From: Euryodendron excelsum
Taxonomy: Eukaryota; Streptophyta; Magnoliopsida; Ericales; Pentaphylacaceae
Assembly: GCA_033060915.1 (NCBI GenBank)
Contig: CM065390.1
Location: 23,454,501-23,518,500 of the forward strand
Direction: 5' to 3'
Length of the DNA: 64,000 bases
Shown: piece after piece, positions 1-11,324 of the stretch
How positions within the stretch are numbered: position 1 is the stretch's first letter
How the letters are laid out: each line of letters opens with the position of its first letter
Position numbers and translations under genes: made by a program
The notes under the pieces: generated by a model
The model's database searches: none
What the model was told of the DNA's origin: nothing
What the model saw: the letters and a program-made list of their open reading frames with translations, nothing else

Positions 1-3000
1 TAAGGGTGCAGATTCAGTGATCTATTGTCCTTGTAGGGATTGTGGGAATCGCTACTATTTGCCACGAGTAACTGTGCGCGAACATCTTCTCAGCAAGGGG
101 ATGTTAAGGAAATATAAGATATGGATTAGTCACGGGGAATCATATCCTTCTACTTCTAGTCACCCTTATCCAGAAAATGAAATGTTGGGGGACTCAGTCT
201 TTAGGGATGATATGGTCGGAATGATACATGATGCTATACCGCATGTAGATGCAAGTTTTGAGAATGATGAGGGCCAGATAGGAGCGAATGAAGAAACTGT
301 TAACTATTTCAAACTTCTAGAAGAGGCACAAAGTGAATTGTATCCAGGATGTAAGAAATTTAGTAAATTGTCGTTCATTGTTCGACTCTTACATTTGAAG
401 GTGCTCAATCATTGGACAGACAAGTCCACAGATATGTTACTTGAGTTGTTAAGCGAGGCTTTCCCCGAGGGTGTGCAGCTTCCAAAAAATTACTATAAAG
501 CTCAAAAGATAACTGAAGATCTTGGCTTTACGTATATGACTTAGGATGCATGCCCTAACAGTTGTATGTTGTTCAGGAATGATCACGCCAATCTGAATAA
601 TTGTGTTATATGTGGTAAATCTAGATGGAAAACGATTGCCAATACTAAGGAAAATCGTGGTAAACCGAAGCCTGCAAAACAGATGAGGTATTTTCCTTTG
701 AAGCCAAGGTTGCAAAGATTGTTTATGTCGTCTAGTACATCCCAGTCAATGAGATAGCATGCAGATGAACGACCAAATAACGGGACTTTAAGGCATCCTG
801 CTGACTCTGAGGCGTGGAAAGATTTCGATCGACGAAACCCAGTCTTTGCTAGTGATAGTCGTAATGTGAGGCTTGGGCTATCGTCAGATGGATTCAACCC
901 TTTTAGAACCATGAATATAGTTCATAGCACTTGGCCTGTAGTGTTGATTCCATACAATCTACCACCTTGGATGTGCATGAAGCAACCATTCTTTATCCTG
1001 TCTGTGCTTATAGATGGGCCAAAAGGACCTGGTGACAAGATTGATGTGTATTTACAGCCGTTAATTGAGGAGTTGAAGGAACTGTGGAATGAAGGTGTAC
1101 CCACTTTTGATGCTTCGACCAAACAGATGTTTCAGTTGTATGCATGTTTATTATGGACAATTAGTGACTTTCCTGGATATGCCATGTTGTCGGGATGGAG
1201 TACCAAAGGTGAATATGCTTGCCCCTGTTGCAACAGTCAAACTAAATCCATCAGGTTGAAGCACGGTAAAAAGTCTGCTTATATGGGCCACCGTCGCTTT
1301 TTGCCTTGTGGACATAAATTCCGAAAGGATAAAATATCATTTGATAAGACCCATGAATTGAGCCCAAAACCTGATATGTTGTCTGGATTAGAGCTGTTGT
1401 TTCAGTTGGAATCAAAAGGTATTCTTACCCAATACAAAATGGATGATCTTCAGGTAAGGCACCAGAAATTGAAGGAGAAGCAAACTGATAAAGGTGAACC
1501 GAAAAACCATAACTGGAAGAAAAAGAGCATCTTCTATGAATTGTCGTACTGGAAGCATAATTTAGTAAGACACAATCTTGATGTGATGCATATAGAGAAG
1601 AATGTCTGTGACAATGTATTATGGACAATACTTGGAGTTGCTGGAAAGTCGAAGGACAATGTGAATGCCAGGCGTGATCTGAAGGTTATGGGAATTAGAG
1701 AAGCATTGCACCCGGTAGACAAGGGGGGAAATAAATTGTACTTGCCCCCTGCTCAGTTCACTATGACTAAGGAGGAAAAATATTTGTTTTTGAAAGTGCT
1801 AAAGGAAGTTAGAGTGCCGGATGGGTATGCATCTAATATATCACGACGTGTCCGTTTAGATGAGGGAACTATTTGGGGTCTAAAGAGTCACGATAATCAT
1901 GTGCTGATGCAACAACTTATTCCCCTGGCTATACGGCATTCTTTGCCTAAGAAAGTCATTGAACCTTTGATTGAATTGAGCAATTTCTTTAGACAACTAT
2001 GCTCAAAGGTGAATCGTGCTACTGACTTGCAGCATATTCAAGATCGTATAGCAGTAACTCTGTGTCATCTTGAGAAATTATTCCCTCCTGCTTTCTTTGA
2101 TATAATGGAACACTTGCCCATACATTTAGCAAATGAAGCATTGTTATGTGGACCAGTTCAATACCGATGGATGTACTCAATTGAAAGGTATCTACTAACG
2201 TTGAAAGAATATGTTCGAAATAGAGCTTTCCCAGAGGGTTCAATAGCTAAAGGGTACTTGATGGAAGATTGCATGAATTTCTGTGCTCAATATCTGGATG
2301 ACATGGAAACCAAAATGAATCGGCCGGTGCGGAACAAAGATGGTCCAGAAAGTAAAGGCAAATATTGTCGTCTTCAGGACAATCTATTGATTCAAGCTCA
2401 TCGCTATATCTTGTTCAACACTAAATCAGTGGCACTATTCATAAAGTAAGTAATTTTTTATAAATTAATTCCACTCATCTTTAAGTATGTTGTAGTTATA
2501 TATACATGATATTGATGTCTAACTTTACTACACAGTATTCACCTTGAATTCCTTAAGGAAAAAATGCCTCAAGCAGATAATCGTCAAATTCAGTGCGAGC
2601 ATTTTCAAACATTCCACACTTGGTTCAACAACCATGTATGTTTTTTTTTATATATTTTTTTCAGTCCACCCTAATTTACGTATCCTCAATGAATATAAAT
2701 GTACCTTCCTTTGCATAACAGGTTCAAACTTTACGAATAACAACTAATACCACATTGTCGGATGAAATTAATAATTTGGCAAATGGTCCTAATGACATGG
2801 GATGGAGGTATAATGCCTACAACATCAATGGGTTTCATTTTCGTGTCAAGCACATGGATGACAGTCAAATTACTCAAAATAGTGGAGTAACTTTAAAGGC
2901 TGAGACCCTGAGTTATGCTAGTCGAAGGGATAATAATCCTCGTATGGGGTTTGTGTACTATTATGGGAAGCTGACTGATATTGTTGAAATCCAATACAAT

Positions 3001-3369
3001 AATGGCGTGAAATTTGTCATGTTTAAGTGTGATTGGGTTGATAACATTCGTGAGAAGAAGGAAGATGCTTTCAAGTTTACATTGGTCAACTTCAACTATT
3101 TGTTGTATCGAGATGATCGAGAGACCAATGAACCTTTCATCTTTGCGTCCCAAGCAGAGCAGGTTTGGTATGCTCCAGACCCCCTACAACCAGACTGGCA
3201 TGTTGTTGTGAAGATGTCACGGAGAAGTTTGTATGATATGCATTCCTCAGACACTCAAGCTGAGCCTTATGCAAGTCAACAATTAGAAGAAATTATCGCC
3301 CTTCATGATGTAGATGTTCACTGGGTTAGGGAAGGAACAGAAGGAGTAACAGTTGATGCTCGTGTCTAA
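1..3369 (+). pseudogene. TNP2-like CACTA transposase (TNPD homologue), 5' truncated, two in-frame TAG codons
   Basis: One reading frame runs from the left edge to 2445. Two introns with GT-AG borders then give exons 2536-2635 and 2722-3369; splicing keeps the frame and the gene ends at TAA 3367-3369. Recognisable parts in order are: a transposase-associated zinc region (CPCRDCGNRYY, then an HGE motif), the Transposase_21 core with SDGFNPF (Asp codon 887-889), CCNSQT, GHRRFLP and LDVMHIEKNVCDN (Asp codon 1580-1582), a DUF4218-like region at about 1990-2290, and a DUF4216-like region in the last exon. The two aspartates are likely part of the DDE/D catalytic set; that is family knowledge. TAG codons at 542-544 and 755-757 interrupt an otherwise unshifted frame. 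The second stands where relatives usually carry Trp. The start codon is outside the window. Family assignment is firm. Confidence 0.93.
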
Positions 3370-3613
3370 GAGTATATTCTATTTTGGAAAATTTTTTTGA
3401 ATATGTATTGCAACAAATTTTTGAATATGTATTGCAACAGTTTATTGAGTATGTATTACATCAACTTTAGCAATAATTTTTTGTATATGTATTGCATTAA
3501 TGCATGTTTTTATGAATATATAAAGCCAATGAAATGATACTAATGGATTATGGTTGCATGTTTTTACAATTATGTCATTTGTATATACGTTATATTTATC
3601 TTACCAGGTTATT

Positions 3614-5452
3614 ATGGCGAAAAGGAAGAGAGCTACTGGTCGGACATTATCTGATATGTTGCAGTCTGTGAGTACATCTCAGAATGTTAGTACTGACTCA
3701 ATTCCATCCCAACAACCTACGCTGCAACAATCTCGTCCTTCACCGACAGTTTCATCACATCCACCCTTACAGCCAGCTCCTTTAGGGCTATCAGGTATAA
3801 ATGTTCCATCTAAACTTAGCTTGTATTTAATAAATGTTTACCATTTTATCTACCTATTTATAAATGTTATAATGTATAGTTGTTATTTTGGATTCACTTG
3901 CTTCAGGGCCATCAAGTACTGAGTCATCCACATCATCTTCAAAAAAGGGACGAGGCTTGGCGTTGGGCATTCGTGATTGGGGTGGTGACAATTTTAAATA
4001 TCATGTCGTATTTGATAAGATGTGGTGCCCAATAGAGGAGAAGAAACAGAACAAACTCTCAGGGCAGCTGGGCGTCCTCGTGCGTCGCAATGTACCATTG
4101 ATATATACTGATTGGCCACAGGTACCCCTACATTTGATTGAACTGATTTGGGAGGATGTTAAGGTAAAAAGTTTATTGTTTATCCATTCAATAAAAACTT
4201 TATTATTTATCAATTACATTGATGACTAAATATTTTTTAAATTCTTTTTTGTAGCGTAACTTGGAAGCTTGTCCGGACGAGTACAAACCGGTTTTCCTAG
4301 CAAAATGTCGGCAGTTGTGGAAGGATCACAAATACCATACAAAGAAAAATCATTTTACACCATTCCGACATATTCTGGACCGTTATCCGGATTGTCCTCA
4401 TGGCATCCGTCCAGATCATTGGAGAGAGGTCGTGGATTATTGGAGGACTGAGTACGCAGCGGTATGAGTAGAAGGCATCATAGTCATTTGCAATAACACT
4501 CGGATTGTCCTTATGTCGGTTAATTATGCCACTCTTTTGTAGGAAATTGCGCAAAAGAATTCCAGGAATAGGGAGCTTCGTGGCCCACCTCATAACACTG
4601 GGAAGACACCGTTCTTCGTAATACGCCATGAGGTATATATTCAATGACAAAATTTAACATTTTTATTACATCTTTTTGGTTGAAGCATTCATTAGTCATA
4701 CTGTATGCTTGGTAAATTAGATGGAAGCGGCTGGGGAACGGGCAGACAAGATGAGTGTCTACTTGAAGACTCGTCGAGCAGATGACCCTGATCTGGTTCC
4801 CTACATTGTAAGCAATACTTATTAAAATATTAGGATTCGTATTTTTTAATGTTGTCAATTAATTTGTGTTTTGGAATTGTAGAATGAATTTAACCGACTT
4901 TTAGAAGAGGTGCCTGAGGACCAACGGACGGATGATACTCGAGATAAAATATTCCACCAAGTGTTCGGAGATGATGGACATGGCTACTGCCGCACATACG
5001 GCACTGGCATTTTACGAGATATTGTTTATGGGGAACAGGTTGGTGTGTCACAGTCTCAGACGGAGCCCGCTATGGTGGAAGAGATCACCCGACAGGTTAG
5101 GATGACAGTGAGAGAGGATCTAAAAGATGAGCTGCGAGAAGAGTTGAGAGAGGAGATTACCCGAGAGGTCACCATGCAATTGATGAAGGCCGGTCTCATA
5201 TCTGTACATGCCACCCGAGAGGTCACCATACAATTGATTAATTCCTTAAATTAACTTATGTATATATATATTATTTTTAATATTCGATTATATACTCCAC
5301 GAAGTTGATGTAATATAGTTTACCATAACATTTAGGTACCGGATGCATCTAGCGGGCACCAGATACGGCATGAGTCAGTAGGTGATGATGCTATACCATC
5401 TCGTTCGGCCTCATTGCAGCGTTCGGATTCAGCACCTCCACCTCCGGAGTAG
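3614..5452 (+). CDS. TNPA-like CACTA protein (plant transposase, Transposase_24 type), multi-exon
   Basis: I build a seven-exon gene: 3614-3794, 3907-4163, 4255-4461, 4543-4632, 4721-4807, 4883 to about 5203, and 5336-5452. All junctions have GT-AG borders and keep the frame. The ATG at 3614 opens a basic N-terminus (MAKRKRATGR), then a Ser/Pro/Gln-rich linker. The conserved core follows: IRDWGGDNFKYHVVFD, a run of W-containing helices, then HNTGKTPFF and LKTRRADD, as in plant En/Spm TNPA-type proteins. A charged region rich in REDLKDELREEL is a probable coiled coil. The protein ends in a Pro-rich tail (APPPPE). In the family it binds subterminal repeats and works with TNPD. If the donor at 5204 is not used, the frame stops at 5252-5254. 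No internal stop was seen, so this gene may be intact. The last intron is the least certain part. Confidence 0.8.
5165..5241 (+). repeat. Short direct duplication in the TNPA-like coding tail
   Basis: About 24 bp reading CCGAGAGGTCACCATNCAAT occurs twice, about 50 bp apart (from 5161 and from 5215), differing by one base. The second copy lies between the proposed donor at 5204 and the alternative stop at 5252, so it decides whether the last exon at 5336 is used. It may be a recent slippage event. Confidence 0.6.
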
Positions 5453-5789
5453 GTATCCTCATGGTACCTTGATGATGTTATACAAATTTATCACTCTTTT
5501 TCATTACCTTTTTTTACCGTTGCTTGGTACTCCACCTATCAAGAGTAGAAAAATAGATATCTCTTTCCTAATAGAAGAGAAACTTAGTTTATGAGCACAT
5601 TAAATATATGCACACTTAATGAACTAATAACATCTCATAATAGTAATTGGTCCATAACATCTAATAACATCTCATAATTGGTTTGAGATGAACTAATAGA
5701 AGACAAACTTAGTTTGAGATGAACTAATAACATCTAATAACATCTCATAATAGTTCATAATAGTAATGAATTAATAACACAATAAATAT
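5453..5789. other. AT-rich spacer after the TNPA-like gene
   Basis: There is no coding potential here. The stretch contains a few short direct repeats of AACATCTCATAATAG and AACTTAGTTTGAGATG around 5590-5760. It may be 3' UTR or intron of the upstream gene. Confidence 0.5.
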
Positions 5790-8700
5790 ATGTAAGAGTT
5801 GTTGCATTTTTTCTATACTTTTTTTTCATAAAAAACTGTTTTTCAACCATTTTTGGTACTAAAACCGTGAAACGGTCTCAGAAGTCCGTCAAACTTGACA
5901 CGTAGCATGTTCTAGGCACGAGTGACGTGTGGAAAAAAACGGCATGGTTTCCGGACTCACGGTCTAAGAGTTGTGACATTTTTTCCTTACTTTTTTTTTC
6001 ATAAAAAACAGTTTTCAACGCTTTTTGGTACTAAAACCGTTAAATGGTCTCGGAAGTCCGTCAAACTTAACACGTAGCAAGTTCTAGGCAAGAGTGACGT
6101 GTGGGAAAAAGTGGCACGGTCGCCGGAATCACGGTCTAAGAGTTGTAGCATTTTTTCCTTACTTTTTTTTTCATAAAAAACTATTTTTCAACCCGTTTCG
6201 GTACTAAAACTGTCAAACAATCTCGGAAGTCCGTCAAACTTGACACGTAGCATGTCCTAGGCACGGGTGATGTGTGAGAAAAAACGGCACGGTTGCTGGA
6301 GTCACGGTCTAAGAGTTGTAGCATTTTTTCCTTACTTTGATTTGAGAAAAAATTGTTTTTCAACCCTTTTCGGTACTAAAACCGTCAAACGATCTCGGAA
6401 GTCCGTCAAACTTGACACATAGCATGTTCTAGGCACGAGTGACGTATGGGAAAAAACGGCACGGTTGCCGGACTCACGGTCTAAGAGTTGTGGCATTTTT
6501 TCCTTACTTTTTTTTCATAAAAAACTATTTTTCAACCCTTTTCGATACTAAAACCTTGAAACGGCCTCGGAATTCCTTCAAACTTCACACGTAGCATGTT
6601 TTAGGCACGAGTAACGTCTGGGAAAAAACGGCACGTTTTCCGGACTCATGGTCTAAGAGTTGTTGCATTTTTTCCTTACTTTTATTTTAAGAAAAAACTG
6701 TTTTTGTACCCTTTTCGGTACTAAAACTGTCAAACGGTCTCAGAAGTCTGTCAAACTTGACACGTAGCATGTTCTAGGCACGAGTGACGTGTGGGAAAAA
6801 ACGGCACGGTTGCCGGACTCACAGTCTAAGAGTTGTTGCATTTTTTCCATACTTTTTTTTCATGAAAAACCGTTTTTCAACCCTTTTCGGTACTAAAACC
6901 GTCAAACGGTCTCGGAAATCCATCAAACTTGACACGTAGCATGTTCTAGGCACGAGTGACGTGTGGGAAAAAATGGCCCGGTTTCCGGACTCACGGTCTA
7001 AGAGTTGTGAAATTTTTTCCTTACTTTTTTTTTCATAAAAAACAGTTTTCAACGCTTTTCGGTACTAAAACCGTCAAACGGTCTCGGAAGTCCCTCAAAC
7101 TTGACACGTAGCATGTTCTAGGCACGGGTGACATGTGGGAAAAAACGGCACGGTTGCCGGACTCACGGTCTAAGAGTTGTTGCATTTTTTCCATACTTTT
7201 TTTTTCATGAAAAACCGTTTTTCAACCCTTTTCGGTACTAAAACCGTCAAACGGTCTCGGAAATCCATCAAACTTGACACGTAGCATGTTCTAGGCACGA
7301 GTGACGTGTGGGAAAAAATGGCCCGGTTTCCGGACTCACGGTCTAAGAGTTGTGAAATTTGTTCCTTACTTTTTTTCCATAAAAAACAGTTTTCAACGCT
7401 TTTCGGTACTAAAACCGTCAAACGGTCTCGGAAGTCCCTCAAACTTGACACGTAGCATGTTCTAGGCACGAGTGACGTGTGGGAAACAATGGCACGGTTG
7501 CCGGACTCACGGTCTAAGAGTTGTGACATTTTTTCCTTACTTTTGTTTTCATAAAAAACAGTTTTCAACGCTTTTCGGTACTAAAACTGTCAAACGGTCT
7601 CGGAAGTCCGTCAAACTTAACACGTAGCAAGGTCTAGGCAAGAGTGACGTGTGGGAAAAAATGGCACGGTTGCCGGAGTCACGGTCTAAGAGTTGTACCA
7701 TTTTTTCCTTACTTTTTTTTCATAAAAAACTGTTTTTCAACCCGTTTCGGTACTAAAACCGTCAAACGATCTCGGAAGTCCGTCAAACTTGACACGTAGC
7801 ATGTTCTAGGCACGGGTGATGTGTGGAAAATAACGGCACGGTTGCCGGAGTCACGGTCTAAGAGTTGTGGCAATTTTTCCTTATTTGTTTTTCATAAAAA
7901 ACAGTTTTTGAAGCTCTTTCGGTACTAAAACATTCAAACGGCCTCGGAATTCCGTCAAACTTGACACGTAGCAAGTTCTAGGCAAGAGTGACGTGTGGGA
8001 AAAAACGGCACGGTTGCCGGAGTCACGGTCTAAGAGTTGTAGCATTTTTTCCTTACTTTTATTTGAGAAAAAATTGTTTTTCAACCCGTTTCGGTACTAA
8101 AACCGTCAAACGATCTCGGAAGTCCGTCAAACTTGACACGTAACATGTTCTAGGCACGAGTGATGTGTGGAAAAAAATGGCACGGTGGCCGGAGTCACGG
8201 CCTAAGAGTTGTGGCAATTTTTCCTTATTTCTTTTTCATAAAAAACAGTTTTTCAAGCTCTTTTGGTACTAAAACCTTCAAACAGCCTCGGAATTCCGTC
8301 AAACTTAACACGTAGCAAGTTCTAGGCAAGAGTGACGTGTGAGAAAAAACGGCACGGTCGCCGGAGTCACGGTCTAAGAGTTGTACCATTTTTTCCTTAC
8401 TTTTTTTTCATAAAAAACTGTTTTTCAACCTGTTTCGGTACTAAAACCGTCAAACGATCTCGGAAGTCCGTCAAACTTGACACGTAGCATGTTCTAGGCA
8501 CGGGTGATGTGTGGGAAATAACGGCATGGTTGCCGGAGTCACGGTCTAAGAGTTGTGGCAATTTTGCCTTATTTGTTTTTCATAAAAAATAGTTTTTCAA
8601 GCTCTTTCGGTACTAAAACCTTAAAACGGCCTCGGAATTCCATCAAACTTGACACGTAGCAAGTTCTAGGCAAGAGTGACGTGTGGGAAAAAACGGCATG

Positions 8701-10135
8701 GTTGCCGAAGTCACGGTCTAAGAGTTGTAGCATTTTTTCCTTACTTCTATTTGAGAAAAAATTGTTTTTCAACCCGTTTCGGTACTAAAACCGTCAAACG
8801 ATCTCGGAAGTCCGTCAAACTTGACACGTAACATGTTCTAGGCAGGGTGAAGTGTGAAAAATAACAGCACGGTTGCCGGAGTCAAGGTCTAAGAGTTGTG
8901 GCAATTTTGCCTTATTTGTTTTTCATAAAAAAACAGTTTTTCAAGCTCTTTCGGTACTAAAACCTTAAAACGGCCTCGGAATTCCGTCAAACTTGACACG
9001 TAGGATGTTCTAGGCAAGAGTGACGTGTGGCAAAAAATTTCACGGTTGCCAGAGTCACGGTCTAAGAGTTGTAGCATTTTTTCCTTACTTTTATTTGAGA
9101 AAAAATTGTTTTTCAACCCGTTTCGGTACTAAAACCGTCAAACGATCTCGGAAGTCCGTCAAACTTGACACGTAGCATGTTCTAGGCACGAGTGATGTGT
9201 GGAAAAAAAACGGCACGGTTGCCGGAGTCACGGTCTAAGAGTTGTGGCAATTTTTCCTTATTTGTTTTTCATAAAAAACAGTTTTTCAAGCTCTTTAGGT
9301 ACTAAAACATTCAAACGGTCTCGGAAGTCTGTCAAACTTCACACGTAGCATGTTCTAGGCATGAGTGACGTGTGGGAACAAACGACACGGTTGCCAAACT
9401 CTCAGTGTAAGAGTTGTTGTATTTTTTCTTTACTTTTTTTTGAGAAAAACATGTTACTCAAGCCCTTTCAGTACTAAAACCGTCAAACGATCTCGGAAGT
9501 CCATCAAACTTGACACGTAGCATGTTCTAGGCAGGAGTCATGTGTGGGAAAAAACAGCACGGTTGCCGGAGTCACGGTCTAAGAGTTGTGGCAATTTTTC
9601 CTTACTTTTATTTGAGAAAAAACTGTTTTTCAACCCGTTTCATTAGTAAAACCGTCAAACAATCTCGGAAGTCCATCAAACTTAACACGTAGCATGTTCT
9701 AGGCAGGAGTGATGTGTGGAAAAAAACGGCACGGTTGCCGGAGTCACAGTGTAAGAGTTGTGGCAATTTTTCCTTACTTTTATTTGAGAAAAAACTGTTT
9801 TTCAACCCGTTTCATTACTAAAACCGTCAAACGATCTCGGAAGTCCGTCAAACTTGACACGTAGCATGTTCTAGGCACGAGTGACATATGGAAAAAATCG
9901 GCACGATTGCCGGACTCATGGTTTAAGAGTTGTGATATTTTTTCCTTACTTTTTTTTTGAGAAAAACATGTTACTCAAACCCTTTGGGTACTTAAACCTT
10001 CAAACGGTCTCGGAAGTCCATTAAACTTAACACATAGCAAGTTTCAGGCACAAGTGACGTGTGGGAAAAAACGGCACGGTTGCCGGACTCTCGGTGTAAG
10101 AGTTGTGGCATTGTTTCCTTTGTTTTTTTTTTAGA
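5790..10135. repeat. Satellite-like tandem array, about 25 copies of a ~172-bp unit
   Basis: The phrase CTAAGAGTTGT recurs every 171-174 bp, for example near 5965, 6137, 6310, 6653, 6827 and 6999, up to the last copy at about 10095. Each unit also carries GGTACTAAAACCGTCAAACG, CTCGGAAGTCCGTCAAACTTG and ACACGTAGCATGTTCTAGGC. Two small dyads recur in many units: ACCGT-CAA-ACGGT, and ACACGT...ACGTGT. Between about 7860 and 9300, two unit types alternate, giving a higher-order period of about 344 bp; the CAAGCTCTTT variant recurs near 7915, 8255, 8597, 8943 and 9287. The array lies wholly inside the CACTA element. The unit length is close to nucleosome spacing, as in many plant satellites. Confidence 0.95.
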
Positions 10136-10709
10136 AATATTTGTTTTTTATTGACGATCGTGTTAATTTTTTTACTTGTGTTATATATAAGAAATTTCTT
10201 TCATATTTTTAAGACATTCCACTCATTGTTGTAGAAAGGAGCTTGGCATTCTCGTGATGTAAATTGCATTTTTATTTCAATAACCCCATATAAATACATG
10301 CATATTTATTAATTATCTTTATTGTGTAATTTATTATTGAATCTAATATTTTGATTTTTTTTTTCAGGTTGTTCTTAAAGAATAGTTCGATGATGCTCCC
10401 ATATGGCCTTAGTTTGTGATAAACTAAAAACTCTTTTCTTGTATGGACGTTGGATTAGGAATGTTATTTTGCGACAGACTAAATGTAATTTAATTAAACC
10501 ATTTCGATGTTATTGGGAGATATTATTTTTTTTGGATAAATGTTTAAAAGTTTGTTTATTTTGTTAAGTATTTGAATTTAAATGAATGTCAAAATTTTGT
10601 TTATTTCGATTATGTTAAATATGTATTTTATCAGGTGTAACAAAAAATTACAAACATTATTTGTAATTAATAAGGGGAAATGGTTTTTTCCTCCAAAAAA
10701 AAAAGTATT
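10136..10709. other. AT-rich spacer inside the CACTA element
   Basis: No open frame of note was seen. A pyrimidine tract ending in CAG at about 10360-10369 looks like a splice acceptor. It is followed by a short stretch of more balanced composition (10370-10460) that could be a 3' non-coding exon of the TNPA-like gene, but nothing proves it. Confidence 0.4.
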
Positions 10710-11128
10710 AGCGAAGGCATCAAACTGTCGCTAAAGGTGGGAGCAGTTGGCTGTAATTTTCAGTTTCGACCCCTTTTTGCGACGGTTTTATCCGTCGCTA
10801 ATAATAGTTATTGCCATGGTAAAAACCGTCGGGAATAGTGTCGCAAATGTATTAGCGACGGGTTGAAACCGTCGTAAAAAAAAGTATTTGTGTCGGTAAA
10901 ATCCGGTCGCAATTATTTTTTTATCTGCAACTGTATTTGCGACGGGTTATTACCGTCGCTAAAAGTGGCCGATGCTGTCGCTTGGCCGTCGCTAAAACTA
11001 TTTGCCACCCCACCATTACCGACCCTTGCTTTGCGGTCGCTTATCCGTCGCAAATGGTCATTTGCGACGGCAAACACCCTATTTGCGACGGTTTTTTGCC
11101 GTCGCAAATAGTCATTTTCTTAGTAGTG
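10710..11128. promoter_or_regulatory. CACTA subterminal repeat region and 3' terminal inverted repeat
   Basis: More than a dozen copies of TTTGCGACGG or TTAGCGACGG and their complements occur in both orientations. They become densest toward the end, where CTATTTGCGACGG and CCGTCGCAAATAG form a close inverted pair at about 11080-11110. The terminus reads CATTTTCTTAGTAGTG and ends at 11128. In En/Spm elements such repeats bind TNPA and are needed for excision; that role is inferred here by analogy. Short open frames across this stretch are by-products of the repeats. Confidence 0.9.
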
Positions 11129-11324
11129 TATACCAATGTAATTTAGTGATTTAATAAGCATAAAATAAAGTGAAAAAGTAAAAGATAGAATGGTTATTAG
11201 CATCTCAAGTAAGTGGGTCTGCTGATGGGCTAAGGAGCTCTGTAAAGTCGTACATCTCCATTTCTCTCTATAAGTTATTATGTTTATTAGCCCACCATAT
11301 ACTCCAACAAAGTGGCATCAGAGC
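11129..11324 (+). mobile_element. Probable Ty1/copia LTR end plus primer-binding site
   Basis: A TATA-like CTCTCTATAAG near 11270 is followed by an LTR-like end CTCCAACA (11302-11309), three bases, and TGGCATCAGAGC (11313-11324). The last differs by one base from TGGTATCAGAGC, the complement of the initiator tRNA-Met 3' end used by plant copia elements. The upstream part of the LTR would have been split off by the CACTA insertion at 11128. No copia proteins can be read downstream, so this is a remnant. Confidence 0.45.

Larger units (their letters stand above)
1..11128 (+). mobile_element. CACTA (En/Spm-type) DNA transposon, right-hand part
   Basis: The sequence from the left edge to 11128 behaves as one class II element. 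It holds a TNP2-like transposase, then a TNPA-like gene on the same strand, a long tandem array, and a terminal region full of GCGACGG/CCGTCGC motifs. It ends in TAGTAGTG at 11121-11128, which is CACTACTA on the other strand, the hallmark CACTA terminus. The 5' terminus lies outside the window, so the expected 3-bp TSD (TAT follows the 3' end) cannot be checked. Two genes in the order TNPD then TNPA is the known En/Spm layout. In-frame stops suggest that this copy does not make a full transposase. Confidence 0.93.

Noticed and set aside
5790..10135. Repeated minus-strand open frames (60-132 codons, KSKEKMLQLLDRDSGNRAV-like) in the CACTA array
   Set aside because: The unit is about 172 bp, not a multiple of three, so frames break from unit to unit. 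The peptides merely restate the tandem repeat and lack any domain or consistent start context.
5790..10135. CRISPR-like regularity of the 172-bp array
   Set aside because: The entire unit is repeated, with no unique spacers, and the host is a plant.
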